NCBI RefSeq assembly: GCF_037176765.1
Contig: NC_090024.1
Coordinates: 153,449,278 to 153,513,277 of the forward strand
Source of the DNA: Anolis sagrei
Lineage: Eukaryota; Chordata; Lepidosauria; Squamata; Anolidae
Direction: 5' to 3'
DNA length: 64,000 nucleotides
Shown: in pieces, positions 24,272 through 37,700 of the stretch
Position numbering within the stretch: the first letter of the stretch is position 1
Layout: the number at the start of each line of letters is the position of its first letter
Notes under the pieces: model-generated
The model's input: the letters and a program-made list of their open reading frames with translations, nothing else
What the model was told of the DNA's origin: nothing
The model's database searches: none
Made by a program: the position numbers and the translations under genes

Positions 24272-26332
24272 TCTATGTATATAATAAAGATGAAAGTTTC
24301 TATGCGGCAGACAAAAGTGTGGCGGTGCGACGGGAGGAGTATGTGCCAGCGTTTTGATTGGCCAGCCTGAAAGTTCCAACATTCTGATTGGCTGCCGCAG
24401 TGGTGCTATTTGCATATGGTCTCTTGGGTGACCTTGGTCTGGAATGACAAATTTTCGTTTTCTGTTTGGCCAGCTTCAATAGGAGCCCCTGGTGGAGAAA
24501 AGAGTTCATGGCAGAAACGGGGACATGAGAAGGAAATTTGCATATGGTCTCTGATTGGCCAGCCTCAATTCCAAGATTCCAAGATGACAAAGAGAGGAAA
24601 GGAAAAGGCCAGAGGGGGCTGAGTCAGAGAATTACCAATACAGACCAGACTAGGCACACAGAGCCTGCAAGACCCACTCGACATCCTACTGCAGTTTGGA
24701 GGAGGATGAACCATGGATGATGGGACTTGCAGTACCATCACTCACATTCTGAGACCGCTGTTAACCTCATCCAATAACTGATCAGGACCAAACTTGGCAC
24801 ATAGACCTCTCATGACCCACTTTACGTCCTGGTGTGGTTTGGCCGAGGATGGACCATGGATTATGGGACTTACAGTACCTTTGCTCAATTCTTGAGACCA
24901 CTGCAACCCTCATCCAATTACCGATAAAGACCAAACTTGGCACACTGAGTCTCCATGATGCACTCTACATCCTGGTGCGGTTTGGAGGAGGATGCACCAT
25001 GGATGATGGGACTTGCAATACCTGCACTCCCTTCCTAAGACCAATACAACTGCCTACAATGATGGATCAGGACCACAATTTACACAGAGAGCCCACATGA
25101 CCCACTCTACATCCTGGTGCGGTTTGGAAGAATTTGACTATGGATGATGGGACTTGCAGTCACTTCACTCACTTCCTGAGACCACGGAGACCCTCGCCAA
25201 TGACTGATCAAGACCAAACTTGGCACACAGAGTCCCCATGACCCCCTCTACATCCTGGTGCACTTTCAAGGAGGACAGAGCATGGATGATGGGAATTCAA
25301 GTACCTCCACTCCCTTCCCAAGACTGCTGCAACCCTTACTAATGTCCGATCAAGACCGAACTTGGCACACAGAGCCACCTTGACCCACTCTACATCCCAA
25401 TGCTGTTTGGAGAAGGATGGACGATGGATGATGGGACTTCCAGTGCAGTTCAGGGCAGGATGGGCCACTAATGATGGGATTTGCAGTACCTTCACCTGAT
25501 TCACTGATTCACCTGATTCACTGTAGCCCCTACAAATCACAGACCAGGCCCAAACTTGGCACACAGAGTACTCATGGCCCACTCTACATCCTGATGCAGT
25601 TCTAAGGGGGATGGACCATGGATGATGGGATTTGCAGTATCTTTACTCACTTACTGAAACCACTGCGACCCTCATCCAATGACCAATCAAGGCCAAACTG
25701 GCACACAAAGCCCCCATAACCCACTCTACATCCTGGTGCACTTTCGAGGAGGACGGACCATGGATGATGGGACTTCAAGTACCTCCACTCCCCCAAACTG
25801 CTGCAACCCTCATCTAATGACCAATCAAGACCAAACTTGGCACACAGAGCCCCCATGACCTACTCTACATATTGCTGCAGTTTTGGAGGAGGGTTGACCA
25901 TGGATGATGGGACTTTCAGTACCTTCACTCACATTCTGAGACCTCTGCGAACCTCATCCAATGACTGATCAAGACCAAACTTGGCATATAGACCTCTCAT
26001 GACCCACTTTATGTCCTGGTGTCGTTTGGAAAAATTTGGCGATGGATGATGGGACTTGAAGTACCTTCACTCATTTACTGAAACCACTGTGGCCCTCATC
26101 CAATGACTGATAAAGACCAAATTTGGCACACAGAGCCCCCATGACCCACTCTATATCCTGCTGCTATTTGGAGGAGGGTGGACCATGGATGATGGGACTT
26201 CAAGTTCCTTCACTCACTTCCTGAAAACAATGCAACCGTTATCCAATGACCAATAAAGACCAAATTTGGCATACAGAACCACCATTACCCACTTTCTCTA
26301 ATAACCCGGGCAGCGCCGGGTCCCCAAGCTAG
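24272..26332. mobile_element. Non-autonomous Helitron with 142-bp tandem units
   Basis: Starts TCTATGTATATAATAAAG after an A and ends CTAG before a T, as Helitrons inserting between A and T do. A hairpin (acccgg-gcagcg-ccgggt, 26304-26321) stands about 7 nt before CTAG. No Rep/helicase is legible. The interior is mostly tandem repeats, listed separately. The start resembles the 5' TCCTATATAATAAAAG of known vertebrate Helitrons. Confidence 0.8.
24660..26290. repeat. About eleven tandem units of roughly 142 bp
   Basis: The marker catggatgatggga recurs at about 24712, 24855, 24998, 25139, 25281, 25423, 25617, 25759, 25899, 26041 and 26184. Spacing is 140-143 bp except for one longer unit (about 194). 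Each unit also has gaccaaacttggcacacaga and gacccactctacatcc. ORFs across the array are repeat artefacts. Confidence 0.85.
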
Positions 26333-26699
26333 TGTATAATAAAAGGAAAGGAACAGTACAAACCACTCTGTAAAATGTCAGTGCTGGAGCTTAAATTTCT
26401 GCAAACAAGATGGAAGAAGCCAGATACCAGCCAAATTGGGAGTATTCCTCAGTCTGCCAGTTCTCTATTTAGACCTTATTTTAAAGTAATCTTCCCATTA
26501 CTGGTTCTTTCCTTCTTTGGAGGTGGCTAAGCCATATTTGTTATTTAAGGACAGAGCCAGGCTTAGTTCTGCAACAAAGATCAGCTGCAAAAAGATGATT
26601 TTGCTGGCAAGGTGTTCCAAATGCCAGCAACACCACTGATGCTGTAAAAAAAACCCCCAAAACTTTGAAATATACGGAAGCGATTTTGGCAAAAATCCT

Positions 26700-27150
26700 A
26701 GCTTAATTTGGGAGCAGCAGAGGGGGAGCGGATACCACCCACCCCCCGCTCCCCTGGCACGTCATTTCTATGTGCTGGGAGAGCTGGCCAAAGCCTGTAA
26801 TGGAGGCCAGATAAGTTTTCATTACTTTTCTAAGAGATCTGGGAGCTTCGGGTGAGGGGGATGGGTATTCCCACAGTTTACTGGGCTAATTTAGCCTGAT
26901 AAACTGTGGGAATACTGTATGGACTGCAATATTCTGCAGTCCAGAACCAAAAATAGTGGGTTTATCTCGCGTTTTCCAAGAAGGCGCGAAATGAACCCAC
27001 TATCTAATTAATTCTCTACAAACCAGGGTTTTCCTGGTTTGTACCAAATTAATTCGGGACTGTCCAGAACATTGTCTGGACAGCCCCTCCTGTATTGCAG
27101 TAGATACCACAATAAAGGTACTGTCTGGATGGGCCCACTGCCTCACTTAG
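26700..27150. repeat. Hairpin-rich interspersed repeat, copy 2
   Basis: Five consecutive inverted repeats: about 26864-26916, 26921-26942, 26953-27003, 27005-27053 and 27060-27083. The third pairs agtgggtttatctcgcg with cgcgaaatgaacccact. Unclassified DNA element. Confidence 0.6.
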
Positions 27151-27284
27151 GTATGAAAGTTAAAACTTTACATGCCTTGAAGTTATTTGTGGACTGTTGT
27201 TGAGCCAGCGTCACTCATCCTATATCTATGCATTTTATTTTATTTTTGCCTAAGTGAAGTTCTCCTTATTGAAATTCATTTTGT

Positions 27285-28745
27285 AAGATTTGCCTCAGCT
27301 CTCTAATCTGTTAAGGTCATTTTGAATTCTGATTCTGTCTTCTGGAGTATTTACGGTCCCTCCCAATTTGGTGTCATCTGCAAACTTGAGAAACACGCCC
27401 TCTAAACCTTCATCTAAGTCAGTGATGGGCAACCTTTTGAGCCACGGTGTGTCAAAATTTGCCAAAAAACTGAGCATAATTCAGGTGGTGTGTCACTTCA
27501 AGAAAAAAACCATAATTTCGCAATATTTAGTTTAAATAACAAAAAAAGATATAATTGTAATTACCACTTTCTCTCTTATCATGTTGTTCTACCTCTCTTT
27601 ATGTAAATAATATCCTTTTTGGAGTGTTTAATAAAAATATAATTTTAAAAACCCAACAAAATATTATTTATTTTTAATTTAATGTAAATGTATTTCTAGC
27701 ATTTAATATGCTGTTTAATGTATTTCTAATAATAATAATGCAATAATAATAATAAAGTAACATTGCAAAATAATATTTTGATATTTAATTTACCATTTCA
27801 TTTAAGGCATATATTAAAAATATTAAACATGCATTAAATTAAAATGCATTAAATTAAATGTCAAATAAAAATTCAACTTACCATTTCATTTAAGACATTC
27901 TGAAATATTTGAGTAATATAGAAAAGTAATATTATTTATCATTTAATTTAATTTAAATATGTAACTCCTTAATATTTAGGAAACAATGCAAAATAATATT
28001 CATTTACTTAATAATTAAATAAACCAATATTATTGTGCAATTGGTTTATTTCCTTTGCAAAAAGAGAAAACTCATGTAACCAGGAAGAAAGGAACCACGC
28101 GCGGCTGAAGAGGTGGACCCAGGAACGTTTGAAATGGGCGGAGCCTTCTTTCCAGGAGGCCAATGGGAATGGAGATACAGGGAAGAGGCATGGCCTTTCC
28201 CGCCCAGGGCTTTTACTTGAATGAAGAGAGGGCAGGGCTTTGGCCTGCTTTTGTGAGCAGTAGGGAAGAGGCCCCTTTCCATGCATGCGCAGAATTGATT
28301 CTATGGAGGCTTACTTCAGCCTGGGTTTCTCTCTATGGAATAAGTTACTTTCTTTCCTATCTATTTTTTAAAATGGCATAAAATAAATAAATAATATCCA
28401 GCAGGAGCGTGTCAGTAGAAATGGCTACGCATGTCAGTACTGACACGCGTGTCATAGGTTGGCCATCACTGATCTAAGTCATTAATAAAGACGTTGAATA
28501 GTACTGGGCCCAGGACAGAACCCTGCAGTATCCCATTAGTCACTTCTTTCCAGGATGAAGATAATCCATTGGTGAGCACCCTTAGAGTTTCGTCACTTAA
28601 CCAATTACAAATCCACCAAACAACAGTATTATCTACACCCCCCGCCCCCATTTTACTAGTTTGTTTGTAAGAAGATCAAAGATCATGGAAGACCTTGTCA
28701 AAGACTTCACTGAAATCAAAATATGCTACATCCACAGCATTCCCT
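27285..28745 (-). mobile_element. CR1 LINE reverse-transcriptase fragment, split by a hAT
   Basis: Minus-strand frames give [20 protein letters not shown] and VFINDLD above 28480, then GVFLKFADDTKLGGTVNTPE and RIQNDLNRLES below 27411. These are the contiguous RT motif blocks of CR1 ORF2. The hAT at 27420-28471 sits exactly between them. Confidence 0.85.
27420..28471. mobile_element. hAT-type element inside CR1
   Basis: Ends cagtgatgggcaacc and ggttggccatcactg; perfect 8-bp duplication atctaagt at 27412-27419 and 28472-28479. The interior is AT-rich with repeated atttaattta motifs (27640-28020) and no recognisable transposase. Confidence 0.85.
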
Positions 28746-29372
28746 GCATCTGTCTTCATTTAAGCAATCTTAAGAGTTTGCTAATTCCAAGTTACTCAGC
28801 ACCATACACAATGCAATGGCTGTTTTGATACTATTATCACATGATGTATCTGATTCCAAAAACTAAGGTACACAATTTTAATAGCTGCTCCAAAAAAAAC
28901 CAAAAAAACTGCACTGGCATTTTTTTAAAAGAAGGAGTAGCAGTACAGTGGTTTCCTCACTAGTAGGCATACTGTGTATATCAGCTGAATTTAGCAAAAT
29001 CAGCTGGAAGCAGAGCATTCCTTGATATAGCTAACATTTTTCATTATGTTTGGTCACCAAATAGATGAATGGGAAAGTAGATAATATTATTATTTTCTTT
29101 TGTGAAATATAATGTTTCACACTAAAAGGGTTGTTGGTCTCAAGAACTTATCAAATCAAAAGTGTTCACAGAAAAGGAATGTTCATGTATTTTATTTTTT
29201 AGTTATTTTATTTTTTAGGGCAAACACCACATATATGCGATACATACATACACACAGAGTCCATATATACACATACATTCAGATCTGGACTGCTGGTTTG
29301 GAAGAATCTAATTTACTAACATTTTCAATAAAACTACAGTTTTTAAGGATAATTTGCATTTAGGATTTATTA

Positions 29373-30218
29373 CAGGCAACCCCCAAGTTACAAACAAGAT
29401 AGGTTCTGTAGATATGTTTCAAAGTTCAATTTGCATGTAAGTTGGAACAGGTACATTTTTAAAGCGAAACTCCAGCTAAATATACACATCTTTTCGTTTT
29501 AGATAGCATAGGGAAGGGCTAACAACCCTTTGGTGTTTGTTTTGCTGTTTGTGCCCCTGCTCAGAAGACTTCACCTCACTGTGTCCCTTTTGTATCCCTG
29601 TGATAATTGGATTTTGAAAAATTTGGCTTGTTATGGAAACAAAGATTGGTGACAAAGCTTCAGTGGAGATACAGTGCACTTTGCCCACTTCCCCGGCCCT
29701 ATGTTTTTCTAATTGACCCAGCCTTTTTGTGGTTAGAAATAAATAGCTTCAGATCCCACCCTGACCATCAGGTAGGCCATGCTTGTACTTTACCCACTTC
29801 CCGGGCCCTAATCTACTTCGCCGTACTAGCCCAGCCCTCTCATAGTCATCGAGGCCCACTTTGGAATCTTGACCATCGGAAGCTGAGCTGCCCAAGGTAA
29901 TTGGTACTGAACTGGCTTTTAAAATTTTAAATATGCACAATTGTTATATAGTACTATGTTTATACTTTTTATATTGATTTTGTGTGTGTTCTTATTTCAG
30001 TAATTGCAATGCTTTACCATGCCGGAAACCACTCCGAGTCCCCCCAGGAAGACAGAGTGGTATACAAATAAATGTTTATTATCTTTTTCCCATAATAATT
30101 TTTTCAGGAGTGAATTTTCCTTACTAGAAGTAGTTTTCTCTCACTTCCTGTTGTCTCACTCCCATTCTTAACTATGGGTTGTTTGTAAGTCAGATGTTTG
30201 TAATTTGGGGACTGCCTG
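29373..30218. mobile_element. Tigger/pogo-like element with nested L2-like tail
   Basis: Left end caggcaacccccaagttaca, right end tgtaatttggggactgcctg, flanked by TA. Same family as 7746-8154 but about twice as long. The extra part ends in an L2-like 3' tail (cgagtccccccaggaagac, 30036-30090), pointing to a LINE insertion inside it. Confidence 0.65.
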
Positions 30219-30509
30219 TAATATGTCTATTCTTAGTCTGAAGTACACATTTGCAATTAAATTCTTTTGTGTTGTAAGAGACAGAAATAAAGTCATGCTT
30301 CAATGCTACCCTGGGCTTGCTGAAATTAGCTGTCATCCCATGGCTGTTTGCGTAGAAAAACTTAATGTTCTTTGCAATTGCACATTCTGGGAAAGACTGA
30401 TCAAATTTTCATAGCAACAGCATGATCATGTTTTGGATAACAGAGGTAGAAAATGCTGGTTTAAATAAAATAGCAGTTGCCTTTCTCATTTACTGAGCAT
30501 ATTTCTATG

Positions 30510-30875
30510 GGCCCTTCCACGCAGCCATATAACCCAGAATATCATGGCAGACAATCCATAATATCTGCTTTCTGCAGTTCAAGATCTGCCTTAAATAGAT
30601 TATTGACTGTATATACTGAGTCCCAAGTGGGCCATGCTCATTAAAGGGATAAATATCCAATACTAACACATAGTTCTGCAATGTGAAACTGATATTTTGT
30701 TCTATTTGGACTCCATTCCATTGATCTATCCTTCTTTTATTTTCCTTTTCCTTTTACCGGGCACTTCCCCTGGGTAGCTGTATCCCTGGTACGCTTTCTA
30801 ACTGAGTTATCTGAGTCCACACTGCCATAGAATCCATTTCAACGTGGATTTTATACAGCAGTGTGGAAGGGGCCT
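30510..30875. mobile_element. Palindromic MITE family 1, interrupted
   Basis: Left gggcccttccacgcagccat, right cagcagtgtggaaggggcc. The two halves are separated by unrelated sequence of about 200 bp. Confidence 0.5.
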
Positions 30876-31014
30876 ATGATCAACTAATTTGGTTACAATT
30901 AGTACAACTTTGGATAATTATTCTAGAACCTTTGAAAACCCCAAGATTCATACTAGATAAAGAGATAAATGATTTATTGCTTTATGTACTGAAATACTGT
31001 CATTAAGGTGGATC

Positions 31015-31255
31015 AAGAACAAGTTTGGCTCTATACAGTAGAACCAATACAGTTTGATACTGCTTTGATTGCCATAACTTAATACTATTGCATTTTGGAA
31101 TTTGTATTTTGGTAACACACTGGCGTTCTTTTTCTCTTCCTTAGCAGAGAAAAGTGATGACCTTGTAAAACTACAACTCTCTTTATTCCACAGCATTGAG
31201 CCATGGAATTAAAGAGATATCAAACTGCATTTATTCTACAGTGTAGAAGCACCTC
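31015..31255. mobile_element. MITE family 2
   Basis: Parallels 34995-35215: gatactgctttgattgccat, then ccttgtaaaactacaactct, ending acagtgtagaagcacct. It lies downstream of the locus B stop codon and supplies aataaa-like motifs on the minus strand. Confidence 0.55.
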
Positions 31256-31365
31256 AAATTACTTGAAGATGAATCTAATTAAAATCAGTAAGACAAGTTA
31301 GTTGTGATTTACATTCAAGTTAGTCTGAATCACACCCACTTTCCTCACTATGTAGTTTAGGATTC

Positions 31366-31781
31366 CTATTTCCCAGTCTCAAGACTTCTAGGATCACTCA
31401 TTTTTCTCTTCTTTAAAACACAAATGATTATACCTACAAGAGCACAGAGAACAATGAAAGAACATATTGTTATTGCAACAATGGTAACAATTTTGCTATA
31501 TTCATTATTAGAGGGGGGTTGAAGAAACTCAGAAACAAACATAGTCGCTATTGCGATATTAGATGCTTCTCCAAAATTATTGCTGTCATCAATGGCACGA
31601 ATGGCAAAGTAGATGGAGGTGCCATTTTCTTTTGTGAAGTTTTCTGCCTTATACTGAAAAGATTGTTTGGTCCCAGCAACCTCAGGTATCAGGGCAGATG
31701 TATTCAGAGATATGGCACTATGAAAAGTCGTCTCTCTTAGTTCCAGAGGATCGATGCTCATTTTTATTTCATATCTTTCAG
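31366..31781 (-). CDS. CLCA: Locus B exon 14: terminal exon with membrane helix
   Basis: Begins [17 protein letters not shown] after TTTCAG and ends in TAG at 31366-31368. A hydrophobic stretch, [20 protein letters not shown], extends to about residue 911, followed by [16 protein letters not shown] type-I single-pass topology with a short basic cytoplasmic tail is inferred. Confidence 0.92.
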
Positions 31782-34700
31782 CTGAAAAATAAGCAGTAGG
31801 GAACACAATTGGATTAGCATGTTTCTAAAGTAAGAGTGAGAACAGGGGCAGCTCAAGATACCTGCATTGCATCTAGTTACAACATCTGTTTCTAGAAATG
31901 TTTATTCTGGTAACCTTAATGTGTGTTACATTACAGAGAGGTTTCTCTTTAAAGTGTTAATAAAATATAGAGTATTGTTTAGAATCAGTTACAGGGAGCA
32001 CATGATGACCCTGTGGTTATATCAATTCCAAGGACCTCATCACATGGATGTTTCCTCCGTGCTCTCTACATTTTTGCATGCTGGCAAAATGGGTTCCCAC
32101 TGTTGTGGTTCAGGCAGCTGAGGATGATGATGAGGGTTTGGGGGTACAGGGCCTGCAGGGAGAACGGAGGGAGATTTGGTTGATTCTCTGTGTGAAAACA
32201 AATGTTGTAGAAGCTGACAGGCAGAGAAGGGAGGAAGTGGGGTTGGACAGAGAATCAAGGATGCTCCTGGAGAAGAAGAATTCCAGGTGCAAGCCAAGCC
32301 ATGGAAAAGGGAGGCCAAGAGAGACTCCTCAAGGCCAACAGAATGCTTTCATGCATTGCTGTCCTTAATTAGGGAAAGAATAGCTCTCAGGTCTTAGATC
32401 AAGCAGCGTAGCAAATAGAGCAAGAAGCTCCTGCCTTGTTCCTGGTCCTATCTTAGTTTCAAGCCAAATTTCCTAGTCAAGTTTTGCTACCAGACTTGAG
32501 GATTTTACCATGGACTCAAGCTCATGTTTTGTTCTTTGTTTCTTGGACTACTCAAGCTCATGCTTTATTCCTTGTCTGTTGGATTAATCAAGCTCATGTT
32601 TGTTCCATGCACCTTGGATTAATGTTCATGCTTTAACCTTTGCATTGGAGATTTATCTCTGACTTTTGAGACTCCTATCCTTACATATTTGGATTTTTTA
32701 CTCTTTTACTGTGTGTGCATTATCAATAAACTATTGCTTTGCTTGGCTTCCTGGTGAGTGCTTGAGAAAGGTGAACTCTAACTGAGGTGCAACACTCACA
32801 GAGGTCATCTTATGATGCACAGCCAGTTCCAGTGACTTCCTGTGGTACTCCGTCTTGCTAGCATGCTACAAATGAGAGACCCTGGCTCTCAGAAACCCTA
32901 GCAAGATATGGTATCACCATATCTTGACAGGAGACTTGAAGGCAAATGAACACATAATGTAATATTATTGTGGAGTATTTATTTATTTGTCATGTCAGGG
33001 GACATGAGAGAAGCCACCTCGCAGGATTGCAAGACATCCGGGCGTCCCCTGGGCAACGTCTTCGAAGATGGCTGATTCTCTCGCCACAGAAGCGAGTATT
33101 AAAAGGAGATAATTGTCTTATGTCTTATGTCTTCTCCTTTCTCCTCCTTTACATAGAAAAGATGTTTTATATCTCTAATGAAATGATAACCTTTCTCCAA
33201 AGTATAATTTCTCACCTTTTCCTACATCAAAATCATTCCCAGGAGCTGTCCAGAAAAAATGGAATTCCTCTTCCTCAGTAAGTTCAACCTTAAGGTCAGT
33301 GATTTTACAAGGGGGAAAGACATCTGGGATATTTCCAGCTGGAACGTCTGTCATTAGAAAAGAACCTCCTGATGCAATCCTGCTGAAATTTTCCACATTT
33401 CCTTGCGTTTCATTCTCATTAGGTTGAGGTTTCGGTGGATTCATTTTTATTTCACCTATGGAAAAGCATCATTTAGAAGTCCTATCAGAATAAGTGATCA
33501 TACTAATTCTATGATGACACACCATAAATCAACCAATTAGCACCACACATTGTGACATAAAATTGTGTAAATAATATTGCATATTACAGATGGTTGTTAA
33601 CTAGCCAAAGAAAGGCAAGATGATCGAGACAGTGCGACAGTGGATTTTAATATCAAAATAAATGTTTTCAATGCTTATGTATGTGTAGAATTTATTTATG
33701 CACCGGCACTGAATGTTTGCCGTTTGTATGTTGTGCTCCGCCCTGAGTCCCCTTTAGGGTGAGAAGGGCGGAATATAAATGGTTTAAATAATAAATAAAT
33801 AAATAAATAATTCTAGATTAGACTGACCAATGGAAACAGAAGAGTATATGCATTAAGAAAACCAAGGAATGGGTTCCCTTAATATTATTTTAAAACTTTA
33901 TGACAAAGAAATTGTTTCATTATTTCTAAAGATATCTAAACACATGCACCAATGCTAATGAAAATGTACAGGGTGAAATCAACCTTGGAAACTATGAATG
34001 AAGGCACTGGGCAAACCTGTTTGGTGTCTGTCAATCATACCTCAGGGTTGTCCAGTTCTTCCCTTCAAAGACAAAACCATATGTATATATAATAGAGCAT
34101 GTTTAAATGAGATTGTCCTTAAAAGTATTACACAAGTCAGGATATTGTAATTACAGCAGGATAATATAGTCCTTGGCTGGGATTTATTCCATGATGTTCC
34201 TTTTTGTTGTTCTGCTGATGGGAAACTGTTTTGCAAACATAAATAATCCATTAATGGCTTACTTTTATAAAAGAAACTCTTTCCAAAAGTCTCCCTCCAT
34301 GAGAACAACAGAAGAAGAACAATGTCATATGAAAAGTTCAACTATTACTGTACTGTAATTGCAGTTTCCCTGCCTTTGTGATAAAGTCCTTAGTCTGCTT
34401 GTCTTTTCATAAACACAAGGAAATAAATTTTCTGAAGGTATATATTTCACATTTTGTGAATTAATACAGTATTTCTCTTCTCTATATCTGTTGCATTTTT
34501 TCTTAAACATAATGTTATTTCATAGATACTTACCAGCTTCTATAAAACCTGGTATGTAGAGAGTATGACTGTGTCTGCGAGTCCGCTTGGCAGTCTCGTC
34601 TTTCCCTTGGACGCTCACTTTGATGTTGTGTCTACCATTTTCTTTGAAAGCTGTGAAATATCTTGAATAGATTCCATCATTTCTGAGAATATCAGCACCT

Positions 34701-37700
34701 GAGTTGATATACATAAGTACAGTATTTGAAATTAACATCTAAAGCAAGTTTCGTGTTGCGCCTAATTTCTAATAAGACACACAGAAAGTATATGTTAGAG
34801 ACATTTACCTCAACAGCTAACCCTGTTATCATGGAAATAGATGAATACCAGATTCCATCAGCAAACTATTGTATAATTGTGATAGTGTTAATTTTCACAG
34901 TATTAATCAGAGATGCAAGATGTGTGACATCAGTGTGCTTAATAAGCCCCAAATTGTCTCCAAATTCTAAAATCCAACAGCTACTCATGTTTAGGGACGT
35001 ATCTACACAATAGAATTTATGCAGTTCTACATCTCTAACTGCTATGACTCAATACAATGGAATCCTTGGACTCATAATTTGGTGATGTGCTAGCACTCTT
35101 TAGCAGAAAAGGCTAAAGACCTTGTAAAACTACAACACCAATGATTCCATAGCATCGAGCCATGGCAGTTAAAGTGATATCAAATGGCATTAATTTTACA
35201 GTGTAGATGCAACCTAGGATGCAGCATTCAGCATGATATCTCATACCCTTCAATATCTTGCAGGTTAAAATATGGAGGATCTTGTTCTTTAGTGGGTGGA
35301 GATGAGGTAGAGTTCAGCATACCAACACAGCAACATATATATGTCCCTCCCATTGGAGTTTCCCTACATATATAACATGTGTAGCCCTCCAATCCATTTG
35401 TAACAGGAGAAAAGAATCTCTCCTAACACATAACAGTGCTGTCATAGTTTGGGGTGCTCCCATGCTGCTACTTGTAAAAGAAATCTTGTACACAAAATAT
35501 TTAAAAAGCATCATATCTTGATATACACACAGAGAAATTCTAAATTGTATAATATGATAAATACTTCAAAATAAACTTACCAGAGCCATTATCAAGGAGT
35601 TCTACCTCAGTAGATACTCCAGATGCTGATTCAACAGTCGCCATAACTTTTGCACCAATAACAGGTGAAAATCCTTGGGTGACTTCAGCATAAATGATGG
35701 TGGGATTAGGAAACTTGTTAGTATCTCTGCTCATATAGGACTTCACAGTTACTGGGGGCACAGTTGCAGATGCTGCTCGACTGGTGACTGTTATTGAAAG
35801 GACTTGAGCCGCAGACTCAGTATTCTGAATTGAATAAGTCCAGTCTCCTGCCTGCAAATCAAACAACATCTTTAGGGTTTCTAAAAGCAAATGGATGTCT
35901 TCCACTTTCACAATCTATCATCCTATTTTGAATACAGGAAGATTAAGTGCTCACACTTTCTCCCTTTCTCTGCAAATTTGTTTTGCTCCATTCTGAAAGA
36001 CACAGGCATAGTCTTGAAGGCTGCAATGTTCAATATATAGCATTGAAATAAAACACAGATTTTACCTCTGCCGTTCCAGGAATCTTAAGCCGAGCTGTTT
36101 GAAGGTTGGTGTTCTCAATTACAAAATCTGCGGTAGTGTAATTTTTTCCTCTAGGAGCTGTCAGATAAATTTTTGGTGGATGCATGCTCACACTCCATGT
36201 AATGACAAAGAAAGTGTCATTTCCCACAGTTTTATCTATGGATACAGTGCCATACATCCACTGCCTGGGACCAATACTTTCTCCTTTACTTTCAATCTGT
36301 TAGGGGGGGAAATTAAAAAGTATTTGATGTAATATAAAATGAACATTAACATATTGAACATTTGATTTCATTGGACACCATTTTTTCCCTTTCTCAGATA
36401 GTGGTGGTTTGAATGTTGGGTTTCAACTCAGGAAACTAGGGTCTGAACTCAGTCATGGAAACCCCTGCGAGATCTTGGGAAAGTATTGCTCTGAGTCTCA
36501 GAGGAATGGCAAAATGCTCTCTGAACAAATCTTGCCAAGAAAACACAATAGATTCACCTTAAGCTTGCCAAAAGTTGCAAATGACTTGAAAGTGCACAAC
36601 AACCACAATGACAATCTCCCGCATAATATCTTCTCCATCTTAATAACAGATGTCTCAGAAGAAATGCCATTTTTAAATTCAATTTGCTTTGGTTTTGTCC
36701 AGAAATAGAATTTTCATTAAAGGAAAAATGAGCAGCATTTTTCCTATCCCTGCCTTAAAGTGTAGTGTTCATTCTGACAGACAAAAATATACAGATATGA
36801 GCTGGTATGTCCATGGGGAGCTATGAGCACTTCTCAATTGACCAGTTATCTTGAAAGGAGAGTAAATCAGCTCAGTGGCAGCAAAAGGACACACAGAGCT
36901 AATTCAGGTAAACTCAGCCTTGAACTGCATTAGCCAGAATTGTGGGTTTCACCCAATTCTTCCCAAGAATGTAATGCAAATCATATAAGCAATTGGGCCA
37001 GTTTGCGAGATAGAACTAGCTGCAACTGTTTACATGGCTCCCCAGACTCAGAGTCAGCCCAGAGTTATGCAATTTGACTCTCTGGGTTGTCCCTGGTATA
37101 AAGTGTTCATGCAGAAATGCCCACCAATTTACTGTCCCATTGTATATAATGGGACTTGAGCAGCCATGGATTTTCGTATCCATGGGCTTTCCAGGAACTG
37201 AACCACAGTAGATATCAAGAGCCCATTGTATATACAAGAAAGGAAACCAAGAAAGGAAACCAAATGCAATCAGTGATTACAAAATAGATAATGAAATTTG
37301 AAGGCCCACAAAGAAAAGCAATTGTGTAATGAGAGATTTCTGACTATATTGGTTGAGACAGTGTTAATCCTTAATCAGAACTTCTGTCTTTTAATTTTGG
37401 CAAATACCATCCGTTGAGACAGGACTGGACTTCTGACACAGAAGAATATGGTTTTTAATGTTTTCCCACCATACTGTTTTCCCAATGCATACCTTTCCCG
37501 GATTCGCTATTTTCTAGGGAAAACAGAAACTTGTATAGCCCATTTACACATGAAATTAGCTTGCAAATTCTACAAATTTTTACAATGTTGTTTCAGCTCT
37601 ATCTGAAGGATACACCTCTATCCTTCTCTTTCTCCTCTATGAATTTCTCACTACTTTATTCTTGTATAGCAAAAGCAAAACATGGGTTGTATAATTGATT

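Noticed and set aside
24220-25860. Several 60-124-codon ORFs on both strands
   Set aside because: They follow the 142-bp tandem units of the Helitron and contain no domain.
30970-31190. Polyadenylation signal for locus B
   Set aside because: AATAAA motifs occur on the minus strand at about 30972 and 31182, but they lie in or beside a MITE in AT-rich DNA, so the true site cannot be chosen.
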